Source of the DNA: an uncultured Butyricimonas sp.
GTDB lineage: Bacteria > Bacteroidota > Bacteroidia > Bacteroidales > Marinifilaceae
Assembly (NCBI GenBank): GCA_944321845.1
Contig: CALUMT010000039.1
Span: 1-64,000 of the forward strand
Reading direction: 5' to 3'
DNA length: 64,000 bases
Both the position numbers and the translations under genes were made by a program. Each line of letters opens with the position of its first letter. Position 1 is the stretch's first letter. The notes under the pieces are model-generated. The model ran no database searches. It worked only from the letters and a program-made list of their open reading frames with translations, and was not told the DNA's origin. This document shows, in pieces, positions 19,308 through 27,444 of this stretch.

Positions 19308-19315
19308 CAAATATA
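19308..19315 (-). promoter_or_regulatory. -7 promoter box TATATTTG of tRNA-Gln
   Basis: TATATTTG on the minus strand fits TAnnTTTG and ends 9 nt before the tRNA 5' end, a fitting distance for the start of a tRNA transcript. A TTTG 17 nt upstream could be the -33 element. Confidence 0.65.
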
Positions 19316-19376
19316 GTAGTTTTCTGGAAAAACAAAAAATCATACGCTTTTTTATTTCAGAAAATTTTTCCCACGG

Positions 19377-21032
19377 TTAACGCAATATCTCCTCGTATTC
19401 CCCGGTATTCTCCAAAACCTCAACGGCCCGTTTAATGGCTTTGTCGAAACGCACGTGATACTCAATGACTCCGGCCTGCAGGTAATACCGTCCCATAAAC
19501 TGGTCAGCCAGCAATTCCGAGATCTCATCCCGGAAAACTTCCAGATCCCGGTCGATGGAATGCTCAACATTCGCCTTTAGGGCGTCAATATTTCCGGCTA
19601 TCTGGTCGTAATATTTCTCCTCGCGGGCAATTTTTACCAATTTATCCAGCATAACCTGAGTGGCCGTCTCGTACTCGAAATTCCGTTCCTTCAGGAAATT
19701 TTTGAAAGTAGTGTATAATTCCTCCGTCACCGCAAATGTTGAGGGTGATTCCACGGTCGGATGAGTCAAGGCGTACTCGTTCACGAAATCAAAAAACAAG
19801 TCTTTTATCAGTAACTCCTGAGTCACTTTGGCCATCGTGTCCGGTATGATTTTTATATCCGGCATGATACCTCCCCCATCATACACCGTGCGGCCCGCTT
19901 TCGTGGTAAAAGCCGTGATCAGGGAATCCGGGATGGTCCCCACGCTCCCGTCCGGGTTACGATGCGAGTAGTCCAATGCCTGAATACAACGGCCGCTGGG
20001 AATATAGTATTTGGCTGTCGTTACTTTCAGTTTCGTGTTATAGACCAAATCCCGGGTGGTCTGCACGAGGCCTTTCCCGAAAGAACGTTCTCCCACGATG
20101 ACAGCCCTATCGTAATCCTGCAGCGAACCGGACAGGATTTCCGATGCAGAGGCTGAACCACGGTCAATCAACACCGCCACTTTCATATCCGGCAGCAAAG
20201 GATTCTTGGTGGCGTAATACTCTTTATCCCATTGTTTCATTTTTCCCTTCGTGCTGACAACCAGCGAACCTCTGGGCAAGAAATAATTGGCAATCTCCAC
20301 GGCCTGATCCAACAAGCCACCTCCGTTACCCCGTAAATCCAGCACCAACGAACGCATGCCTTTTCCTCGCAATTCCATGATAGCTGTCCTCACTTCCTCC
20401 GCCGATTTGTCAATAAAGCCCGTGAAACAGATGTAGCCTATCTCGTTATTCAGCATTCCATAATAAGGAACACAAGGCATTTGAACGACTTCCCGTTTCA
20501 AATGTTTCTCCAGGGGTTTCTTTTCTCCCGCGCGGGCGATTTTCAGTACCACTTCTTCCCCGGGCTTTCCTTTCAGGCGGGAACTCACGAACTCCGTGTT
20601 TTTCCCTTTCATGCTTTCCCCGTCAATTTCCAGAATCGCGTCGCCCGGCAACAGACCGGCCTTGTGCGAGGGTGTCCCCTCGTAGGGTTCACGGATAATC
20701 ACGTACTCCTTATCCGGACGCATCCCGATAATGGCACCTATCCCAGCATATTCCCCGGTGGTCATCATGTTGAATTCCTCCATCTTGGATTCGGGATAAT
20801 AGACCGTGTAAGGATCCAGAGACCTCAACATGGCATCAATACCCGTCTGAACCATCTTTTCGGGATCCATCTCATCCACGTAGAAGGTATTCACGTCCCG
20901 GAAAAGGGTAGCGAAAATATTCAACCCCTTGCTGATCTGGAATCGCTTATCATCCTCTTTTAAACTTAAAGCCCCCAGGGCCACCACAACGAGCCCCGAA
21001 ATCAAGATTATCGCGCATGTTCTTCTTTTCAT
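19377..21032 (-). CDS. S41 family carboxy-terminal processing peptidase
   Basis: A 551-residue periplasmic serine protease of the CtpA/Prc type. One N-terminal membrane segment (CAIILISGLVVVALGALSL) is followed by a PDZ domain (about residues 90-180, GLLPGDAILEIDGESMKGKN) and the protease domain with the Ser in DRGSASASEILSGSL and the Lys in GERSFGKGLVQ. ATG 21032 is chosen because it starts the signal anchor; a longer frame would read back through yidD. It probably trims envelope proteins at the C-terminus. It is the last gene of an rnpA-yidD-protease run. Confidence 0.94.
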   Translation of the reverse strand: MKRRTCAIILISGLVVVALGALSLKEDDKRFQISKGLNIFATLFRDVNTFYVDEMDPEKMVQTGIDAMLRSLDPYTVYYPESKMEEFNMMTTGEYAGIGAIIGMRPDKEYVIIREPYEGTPSHKAGLLPGDAILEIDGESMKGKNTEFVSSRLKGKPGEEVVLKIARAGEKKPLEKHLKREVVQMPCVPYYGMLNNEIGYICFTGFIDKSAEEVRTAIMELRGKGMRSLVLDLRGNGGGLLDQAVEIANYFLPRGSLVVSTKGKMKQWDKEYYATKNPLLPDMKVAVLIDRGSASASEILSGSLQDYDRAVIVGERSFGKGLVQTTRDLVYNTKLKVTTAKYYIPSGRCIQALDYSHRNPDGSVGTIPDSLITAFTTKAGRTVYDGGGIMPDIKIIPDTMAKVTQELLIKDLFFDFVNEYALTHPTVESPSTFAVTEELYTTFKNFLKERNFEYETATQVMLDKLVKIAREEKYYDQIAGNIDALKANVEHSIDRDLEVFRDEISELLADQFMGRYYLQAGVIEYHVRFDKAIKRAVEVLENTGEYEEILR

Positions 21033-21129
21033 AATATCCGTTTTATATCCCTGCGAAGATAATACTTCTAGTTCAGAATCATCACCGATTCGCTTTTTTA
21101 TTTTCTTTCCTGGACGGACAAAAGAGGTC

Positions 21130-21384
21130 TCAAGGTACAGGGTCATAACCGGAACCACCCCAGGGGTGACAACGGAGGATGCGTCGCAAGGCCAGCCATG
21201 TTCCCTTAAAGGGCCCGTATTTAAGGATGGCTTCCATGGCATATTGCGAGCATGTCGGGGTATAGCGGCATGCCGGAGGCAACCACGGGGATATCGCCTG
21301 GCGGTAGAATTTAATCGGCAGAAGAAGAATCCAGATTATCGCCTGGCGCAAGTAGTTTTTCCGTTTTTCGAATGGCATGAACAA
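21130..21384 (-). CDS. yidD: YidD, membrane protein insertion efficiency factor
   Basis: An 84-residue protein with the YidD signature [20 protein letters not shown] followed by [18 protein letters not shown]. It is a small amphipathic inner-membrane-associated protein that helps YidC-dependent insertion. The first ATG at 21384 gives a 74-nt overlap with rnpA (stop 21311); the second ATG at 21378 would still overlap by 68 nt. The rnpA-yidD pairing is widely conserved. Confidence 0.95.
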   Translation of the reverse strand: MFMPFEKRKNYLRQAIIWILLLPIKFYRQAISPWLPPACRYTPTCSQYAMEAILKYGPFKGTWLALRRILRCHPWGGSGYDPVP

Positions 21385-21736
21385 TTGCTTTTTCTATTCT
21401 GGCATAATCGGGTAACTCATCATGCACGTAAATAAATAAAAGATCGAGCGTTTGCCCGGCAGAAACGAGTGCATGAAAACCGTATTTATGCAGGCGATAA
21501 GCTTCACGCACGAGCCGTTTTACCCGGTTACGCTTCACCGCCCGCTTGAACCGACGCTTGGATACACTGACGGCAATCCGGACCGGAGGATTATCCGCTC
21601 CCCGGGATTCGAGCCGCCAAATGACCCGCAAGGGATACACCATGAAACTCTTTCCCGAGGACATCAGTTCCTCGAATTCCCTTTTGCCATAAAGCCGCTC
21701 GCTTTTACCCAACGTGTATCTGTCTACTGCTTCCAT
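21311..21736 (-). CDS. rnpA: Ribonuclease P protein component
   Basis: A 141-residue basic protein with the RnpA signature: [20 protein letters not shown] (the RNR motif, about residues 70-90) after [19 protein letters not shown]. It binds the catalytic RNA of RNase P for 5' trimming of tRNA precursors. It is preceded by a TAnnTTTG box and overlaps yidD. Confidence 0.95.
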   Translation of the reverse strand: MEAVDRYTLGKSERLYGKREFEELMSSGKSFMVYPLRVIWRLESRGADNPPVRIAVSVSKRRFKRAVKRNRVKRLVREAYRLHKYGFHALVSAGQTLDLLFIYVHDELPDYARIEKAIVHAIRKTEKLLAPGDNLDSSSAD

Positions 21737-21745
21737 AAGTGATTA

Positions 21746-21753
21746 CAAAGGTA
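21746..21753 (-). promoter_or_regulatory. -7 promoter box TACCTTTG of rnpA
   Basis: TACCTTTG on the minus strand fits TAnnTTTG and lies 9 nt before the rnpA ATG at 21736. The leader would be very short. No good -33 element is seen at the usual spacing. Confidence 0.5.
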
Positions 21754-21825
21754 ACAAGAAAATCCGGCATATTGCCTTCAAAGAAATTAGAATATTTGGC
21801 AAGCAAGGTCAAGGTGCAAAAAATA

Positions 21826-21873
21826 AAAATCACCATGCCGTCGAGATTGAAATACCGATAGCATGGTGATTTT
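21826..21873 (-). terminator. Terminator after hemD
   Basis: A perfect 13-bp inverted repeat AAAATCACCATGC/GCATGGTGATTTT (21826-21838 and 21861-21873), with A/T-rich flanks, begins 15 nt after the hemD stop. It ends the polA-DUF4271-hemD run and separates it from rnpA. Confidence 0.85.
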
Positions 21874-21887
21874 CTATAAATTTATAA

Positions 21888-22652
21888 TCACTTGGATTTA
21901 TTCTCCTTGTTATAGACCTTGATAAATTGCTCGAGAGCCATGGTCATGGACGGAGCTTGTGGAGTCGGTGCTTTCACATCCACACGTAAGCCCAACTCCT
22001 CCGCGGCCTCAAGAGTAGCCTCTCCAAATGTCGCGATAATGGTATTTTCCTGCTTGAATTCAGGATAATTCTGCAAAAGTGATTTTACCCCGACAGGCGT
22101 GTAAAAAGCAAGGATATCGAAATCCTTCACGTTCGGGATATCCTTGGCCACGTCAGCAGCCACCGTACGGTAGAAGACGGACTTCGTGTAAGTCAGTTTC
22201 AATTCATCCATGAGGACAAGTAGATTTTCCTTGTGCACATCGGAAACGGGTATAAGAAAACGTTCTGTTTTGTGCTTAAGAAGGATTTTGGTCATATCCT
22301 CGACCTTTTTGTCCCCGTAGAATATCTTCCGTTTACGGTAAACAATATATTTTTGAAGATAGAACGCGACAGCCTCGGAGATACAGAAATATTTCATTGT
22401 ATCGGGAATGGTGACACGCATCTCCCCACAGATACGGAAAAAGTGGTCGATAGCCATGCGACTCGTGAAAACTATCGCGGTATAGTCAAGAATGTTTATC
22501 CTTTCTTGTCTAAATTCCTTCGCGGTTACACCTTCTACTTTGATAAAAGACTTGAACTCCAACTTGAGGCCAAATTCTTCCGCCAAATCGAAATACGGTG
22601 ATTTCTCGGTTGTAGGTTTCGGCTGAGATACCAGAATTTTCTTGATTTTCAA
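21888..22652 (-). CDS. hemD: Uroporphyrinogen-III synthase
   Basis: A 254-residue HemD-type protein of haem/sirohaem synthesis. The opening KIKKILVSQPKPTTEKSPYF is the typical Bacteroidota HemD start, followed by two alpha/beta domains (TAIVFTSRMAIDHFF, DILAFYTPVGVKSLLQNYPE, ATFGEATLEAAEELGLRVD). The start codon is TTG at 22652: an in-frame TAA lies five codons upstream, no ATG lies between, and the conserved N-terminus begins there. It follows a DUF4271 membrane protein gene. Confidence 0.93.
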   Translation of the reverse strand: MKIKKILVSQPKPTTEKSPYFDLAEEFGLKLEFKSFIKVEGVTAKEFRQERINILDYTAIVFTSRMAIDHFFRICGEMRVTIPDTMKYFCISEAVAFYLQKYIVYRKRKIFYGDKKVEDMTKILLKHKTERFLIPVSDVHKENLLVLMDELKLTYTKSVFYRTVAADVAKDIPNVKDFDILAFYTPVGVKSLLQNYPEFKQENTIIATFGEATLEAAEELGLRVDVKAPTPQAPSMTMALEQFIKVYNKENKSK

Positions 22653-22688
22653 CTCTATAGATTTTTAAGGTACAACTTTTCTTCTCCA

Positions 22689-23501
22689 TCATACCAACAA
22701 CTTGTACAAAACAAGTAACGGTATTATTTCGAGGATGCAAAGGTACAAAATCATATAAAATACGGAAATTTTGCAGTCAAATAAAATTCTGAACAGACGA
22801 ATCCACTTTACCAGAAAGCAAAATAAAAGGATTATCCCCATGATCCAAACAAACAGGGGAATGAAGCGTTCATGGATAAAAAACAGGGACAGAATAAAAG
22901 GGGAAAGCAACAACCCCGTTATAACATTGACGGAACGAATCATCAGGCAGGCATCGGACGCACAACGGGATGCGTTAAAGATCCAGCCGAGAAGCGATAT
23001 TATTGTAAAATAAGATAATTGATAACCCAAAAGACACAAAAAAGCCAGAAGGGATATGTACCAGGAAAAATCACCTTCCCACAAAAAAGCGATTCCTAAA
23101 GAAAGTACCGAATAGGAAAGGAAAAGAACGCACCACCCGTAAATATCGGATTGAACCAGGTTTTCCCGAATTGCGATACCGGTACGTTTACGGCCAAAGA
23201 CGTAAAGAAAGAATAACGGAAGTATTCCTTTTCCTTCCAACCGTAGAAAGGCGATCATTCCCAAAAAGAATATAGCGTAAACCACGATAATCAACACGAG
23301 GGAGGTATCACCCATCTCTCCGGGAAAAGGGGTTCCGTCAAAAAGCCGGGGAGATGAAACGTAAGGGATAAGTGTATCTTCCCAAAAACGAGGTTGGCGA
23401 CAGACACTGTCCCATCCCATCAGAACGGAATGGTTCAAAGAATCCGCCATATGAAGCAGATGATCATCAATCGTATCATTCATCATGGACCAACCTTTCA
23501 T
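22689..23501 (-). CDS. DUF4271 membrane protein
   Basis: A 270-residue protein with six or seven predicted transmembrane helices after a soluble N-terminal segment of about 60 residues (first helix near SLVLIIVVYAIFFLGMIAFL). It matches DUF4271, which in the Bacteroidota usually lies next to hemD, as here. Function is unknown. It starts 19 nt after the polA stop and is probably co-transcribed with polA and hemD. Confidence 0.85.
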   Translation of the reverse strand: MKGWSMMNDTIDDHLLHMADSLNHSVLMGWDSVCRQPRFWEDTLIPYVSSPRLFDGTPFPGEMGDTSLVLIIVVYAIFFLGMIAFLRLEGKGILPLFFLYVFGRKRTGIAIRENLVQSDIYGWCVLFLSYSVLSLGIAFLWEGDFSWYISLLAFLCLLGYQLSYFTIISLLGWIFNASRCASDACLMIRSVNVITGLLLSPFILSLFFIHERFIPLFVWIMGIILLFCFLVKWIRLFRILFDCKISVFYMILYLCILEIIPLLVLYKLLV

Positions 23502-23520
23502 ATTAGTACAGCAATCTTCA

Positions 23521-26217
23521 TTAATGGGCCTCGTACCAATTCTCGCCTACTCCCGTGCTGACAGTCAACGGGACTGTCAGGTCAACAACATGTTCCATAC
23601 ATTCCGTCACGAGAGATTGCAGCTCAGCCAATTCCGGACGATAACACTTGAAATTCAATTCATCATGAACCTGCAGAATCATCCTCGAGCGCATTCCCCG
23701 CTCCTTTAAACGGGAATGAATACAAATCATGGCCTTTTTTATAATATCGGCAGCAGAGCCCTGTATGGGGGCATTCACGGCATTCCGTTCAGCAACTCCC
23801 CTCACGACAGCATTACGGGAATTAATGTCCCGGAGATACCGACGGCGGCCCATGATGGTCTCCACGTATCCCTGTTTGCGAGCCTTGTCAATGGAGGTCT
23901 CCATGTAACGCTTCACCCCGGGATAGAGTTCAAAATACCCTTCTATAAGCTCCTTACCTTCTTTACGAGATATCTTCAGGCGTTCTGCCAATCCCCAGGC
24001 GGAAATCCCGTATATAATCCCGAAATTGGCCGTTTTAGCCCGACGACGCATCTCTGGAGTGACATCCGTCAGGGGAACATGGTATATCTTGGCCGCGGTC
24101 TCGGCATGCACGTCCTCCCCGTGCAGGAAAGCCCCGCGAAGAGCAGCGTCATCGCTCAGATGGGCCATGAGCCGAAGTTCAACCTGCGAATAATCGGCCG
24201 AGAAGAAACAATAATCGGCATCACCCGTCACGAAAGCCTTCCGAATCTTACGCCCTTCTTCCGTGCGGATAGGTATATTCTGTAAATTAGGATTTAAGCT
24301 ACTGAGACGGCCTGTAGCGGCTTCTGCCTGGTTAAAATAAGTATGTATCTTATTGGTTGCAGGATCCACGTAAGCAGGTAATGCTTCGGCATAGGTCGAA
24401 AGCAATTTCTTTAATCCCCGGTATTCAAGGATATGGCCAATGATCGGGTGTGCATCTTCAAGCTTGGATAAGACTTGCTCGGAAGTACTGTATTGCCCGG
24501 TTTTGGTTTTCTTGTTTCCCGGATCAATATTCATGGTATCAAACAGAATCTCTCCCAACTGCTTCGGCGAACTGATATTGAATTCTCGTCCGGCCATATC
24601 GTAAATAGTTTTCTCCTCTGCAGCGATACGCTCTTTCAAATCGCTTGAAATTTCCTTCAAAGCCTGCTCATCGATGGAGACTCCCTCGTACTCCATATCG
24701 GCCAGGACCCAGACAAGCGGCATCTCTATCTCCTCGAACAGGTGATACAAACCGACCTCCACAAGGGCATCCTTCAATTTCCCCTTCAGGCGATATAAAA
24801 TATCGGTGCGCTCGGAGAAATCCTTTTCTGGATTTTCCTCCTCGGGGAAAAGAGACAACTGTGTGTTTGTATCTGTCTCGACTTTCAATAAACGGTAGTT
24901 TAGCATTTCAAGAGCCACCCGCTCCAATTCATGGGAACTATCCGGCTGAAGAACATAATGGGCAATACGCGTATCAAAAATACGGTTTTTGAGATCTACC
25001 CCACCCCGGCGTAACCAGATAATATCACTTTTTATATCATGAGAAATGACCAGTTTATTCTCATCCTCGAAAACAGGACGTAGGAAATGTATCAATTCTT
25101 CCGCTTGTTTCTTATTCGAGGGGACACGTACATAACGCACCCGTTGTCCCTGAATGGAGAAAGACAGCCAAGAAGGATAAGCGGTGTATATTGTTCCCGT
25201 ATCATAAATGGCATTCAACACGTATTCCTCGCTTGCCGACAAACGCTCTAAAAGAGAAAGGCGATCCGCTTCCGTTAGCACCTCCGCGTAATCAACTTCT
25301 TCCGGATGAATGACATCAACTATTTCCGACGTATGTTCCAAGGCAAAAAGACGTTTCTCAAGAGAAAACAATTCCAATTCCGAGAAAATAGGTTTCAGCA
25401 CTTCATCCCGTACCTCTCCCCTGTGTAATTCTTCTGCAGAAATAGCGGTAGGAACATCCGTGTTTATTGTCACCAGCTCTTTGGACAAAAAGACGGTAGG
25501 CTGGCAAGCTATCAATCGTTCCTTTTGTTTTCCCTTCAGTTCATCTATATGCTCGTATATGCCTTCTATACTCCCGTACTTATAAATCAGAGAAGCGGCA
25601 CTTTTGGGACCGATTCCATTACATCCCGGAACATTATCAGCCGTATCTCCCATCAATCCCAATATATCAATAACCTGTTCCACCCGCTCGATACCGAAAT
25701 GGTCCAGAACTTCCGGTATTCCCCATACCTCCGATTTATTCCCGGCACGCCCCGGTTTATACATGAAAACCCGTTCACTGACCAATTGCCCGTAATCTTT
25801 ATCCGGGGTTATCATATAAACCCGAAAACCTTCCTTCTCTCCTTTTTTAGCCAAAGTTCCGATGACATCATCTGCCTCAAAACCCGGTACTGAAACCAAG
25901 GAGATTCCCAATCCCTCTATAATTCGCTTGATATAAGGAATGGAATTACGCAGATCCTCGGGCATTGGCGGCCGTTGGGCTTTGTAAAGAGGGTACATCT
26001 CGTGACGGAATGTCGGACCCTCCGGATCAAAAACAACAGCTAAATGCGTCGGTTTTTCCAGTTCAAGCAATTCAAGCAGGAAATTACAAAAACCAAAGGT
26101 TGCAGATGTATTGATCCCGGTAGTCGTGATTCTCGGGTTATTGATAAATGCATAATATGAACGATATATTAACGCGTAAGCGTCTAAAAGATACAGCTTT
26201 TTGTCCTCGTTATTCAT
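23521..26217 (-). CDS. polA: DNA polymerase I
   Basis: An 898-residue PolA. The 5'-nuclease domain (residues 1 to about 285) has LDAYALIYRSYYAF, GFEADDVIGTLAKKG, TPDKDYGQLV and DNVPGCNGIGPKSA. The 3'-5' exonuclease-like domain (about 300-480) is degenerate: the DTET position of motif I reads NAIYDTGT. The polymerase domain (from about 490) has motif A DYSQVELRLMAHLSDD, motif B RRRAKTANFGIIYG and motif C QVHDELNF (near residue 850). It fills gaps in repair and Okazaki fragment processing. Proofreading is probably lost. Confidence 0.96.
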   Translation of the reverse strand: MNNEDKKLYLLDAYALIYRSYYAFINNPRITTTGINTSATFGFCNFLLELLELEKPTHLAVVFDPEGPTFRHEMYPLYKAQRPPMPEDLRNSIPYIKRIIEGLGISLVSVPGFEADDVIGTLAKKGEKEGFRVYMITPDKDYGQLVSERVFMYKPGRAGNKSEVWGIPEVLDHFGIERVEQVIDILGLMGDTADNVPGCNGIGPKSAASLIYKYGSIEGIYEHIDELKGKQKERLIACQPTVFLSKELVTINTDVPTAISAEELHRGEVRDEVLKPIFSELELFSLEKRLFALEHTSEIVDVIHPEEVDYAEVLTEADRLSLLERLSASEEYVLNAIYDTGTIYTAYPSWLSFSIQGQRVRYVRVPSNKKQAEELIHFLRPVFEDENKLVISHDIKSDIIWLRRGGVDLKNRIFDTRIAHYVLQPDSSHELERVALEMLNYRLLKVETDTNTQLSLFPEEENPEKDFSERTDILYRLKGKLKDALVEVGLYHLFEEIEMPLVWVLADMEYEGVSIDEQALKEISSDLKERIAAEEKTIYDMAGREFNISSPKQLGEILFDTMNIDPGNKKTKTGQYSTSEQVLSKLEDAHPIIGHILEYRGLKKLLSTYAEALPAYVDPATNKIHTYFNQAEAATGRLSSLNPNLQNIPIRTEEGRKIRKAFVTGDADYCFFSADYSQVELRLMAHLSDDAALRGAFLHGEDVHAETAAKIYHVPLTDVTPEMRRRAKTANFGIIYGISAWGLAERLKISRKEGKELIEGYFELYPGVKRYMETSIDKARKQGYVETIMGRRRYLRDINSRNAVVRGVAERNAVNAPIQGSAADIIKKAMICIHSRLKERGMRSRMILQVHDELNFKCYRPELAELQSLVTECMEHVVDLTVPLTVSTGVGENWYEAH

Positions 26218-26242
26218 GTTTATTCCTTTCTGTAATTGTCTA

Positions 26243-26250
26243 CAAAAATA
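26243..26250 (-). promoter_or_regulatory. -7 promoter box TATTTTTG of polA
   Basis: TATTTTTG on the minus strand fits TAnnTTTG and lies 25 nt before the polA ATG at 26217. Confidence 0.5.
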
Positions 26251-26302
26251 GTTCTTTTCCCGATAAATTTCCCCCGGAGATATGAAATTATCCCTTGGCC
26301 CG

Positions 26303-26333
26303 TTTCACTGTCAAGGGAAAAAATATACCTTTG
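26303..26333 (+). promoter_or_regulatory. Promoter of the DAHP synthase/chorismate mutase gene
   Basis: TTTC (26303-26306), a 19-nt spacer and TACCTTTG (26326-26333) match the Bacteroidota -33/-7 layout. It lies 18 nt before ATG 26352 and shows that the longer frame from 26295 is not the real start. Confidence 0.7.
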
Positions 26334-26351
26334 AACGTCAAAAACACAGGT

Positions 26352-27440
26352 ATGGAGACTTCCTCTTTAAATATAAAAACATCCGATAATTGGGCTTTAT
26401 TCAAGCACACAGAACGTCCCTTATTGTTGGCAGGTCCTTGTAGTGCGGAAAGCGAGGAACAGGTACTGGCAACAGCCTCCCGTCTCCAGAAAATAGGAAT
26501 AAATGTATTCCGGGCAGGTTTATGGAAACCGCGCACTCGCCCGAATTGTTTCGAGGGTGTCGGAGAAAAGGGCCTGAAGTGGCTCGTGAAAGTGCAAAGA
26601 TTACAGGGGATGAAAGTGGGTACGGAAGTCGCAAACAGCCACCACGTGGAAGAATGCTTAAAGGCAGGCATTGATTTCCTCTGGATTGGAGCAAGAACCA
26701 CGGCAAACCCTTTTGCCGTACAGGAAATTGCAGAATCTTTAAGGGGAACGGATATCCCGGTTTTGGTGAAGAATCCGATAAATCCTGATATTGAATTATG
26801 GCTTGGGGCTTTGGAACGGTTAAATTTAGTGGGAATAAGCCGTCTGGGAGCTATACACAGGGGATTCTCGGCATATAATAATTTGAAATACAGAAATATG
26901 CCTCAATGGCAAATCCCCATAGAATTAAAACGTCGAATAAAGACACTTCCACTTTTTTGTGATCCAAGCCATATCGGAGGAAAACGGGAATACATTCAGG
27001 AAATTGCCCAAAAAAGTATGGACCTGGGATTTGATGGCCTTATGATTGAATCACATACCTCTCCGGAACAGGCATTAAGTGATGCACGGCAACAAGTAAC
27101 TCCTGAAACACTGGAACAAATCATCGAGCACCTGGTTATTCGCACCACACAGGCACAAGCCGATGACATGGTAATCGAAGATCTACGGGAAAGAATTGAT
27201 TATCTTGACAATACTATCATGGAGACTCTTGTCAGCCGGATGAAAGTCATCGAAGAAATCGGACAATACAAAAAATCAAAAAATCTTTCCATTTTCCAAC
27301 CGGAACGTTGGGAAAAGATTCTTACTCATGTCACAGAGGAAGCCCGTAAGAATAATCTTCCCCAGGAACTGGTGGAACGCATATTTAAAGCCATTCATCA
27401 GGCTTCTATCGATCGCCAGACCGAGATAATGAACGAATAA
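26352..27440 (+). CDS. Bifunctional 3-deoxy-7-phosphoheptulonate synthase / chorismate mutase (type II)
   Basis: A 362-residue fusion for two steps of aromatic amino-acid synthesis. The DAHP synthase part (about residues 20-260) has LLAGPCSAESEEQ, GLWKPRTRPNCFEG and LPLFCDPSHIGGKREYI; the chorismate mutase part (from about 275) has EDLRERIDYLDNTIMETLVSRMKVIEEIGQYK. The start at 26352 is set by the promoter at 26326. It is the only plus-strand gene in the 19-39 kb block and converges with uvrC with a 4-nt gap. Confidence 0.95.
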   Translation: METSSLNIKTSDNWALFKHTERPLLLAGPCSAESEEQVLATASRLQKIGINVFRAGLWKPRTRPNCFEGVGEKGLKWLVKVQRLQGMKVGTEVANSHHVEECLKAGIDFLWIGARTTANPFAVQEIAESLRGTDIPVLVKNPINPDIELWLGALERLNLVGISRLGAIHRGFSAYNNLKYRNMPQWQIPIELKRRIKTLPLFCDPSHIGGKREYIQEIAQKSMDLGFDGLMIESHTSPEQALSDARQQVTPETLEQIIEHLVIRTTQAQADDMVIEDLRERIDYLDNTIMETLVSRMKVIEEIGQYKKSKNLSIFQPERWEKILTHVTEEARKNNLPQELVERIFKAIHQASIDRQTEIMNE

Positions 27441-27444
27441 GCAA

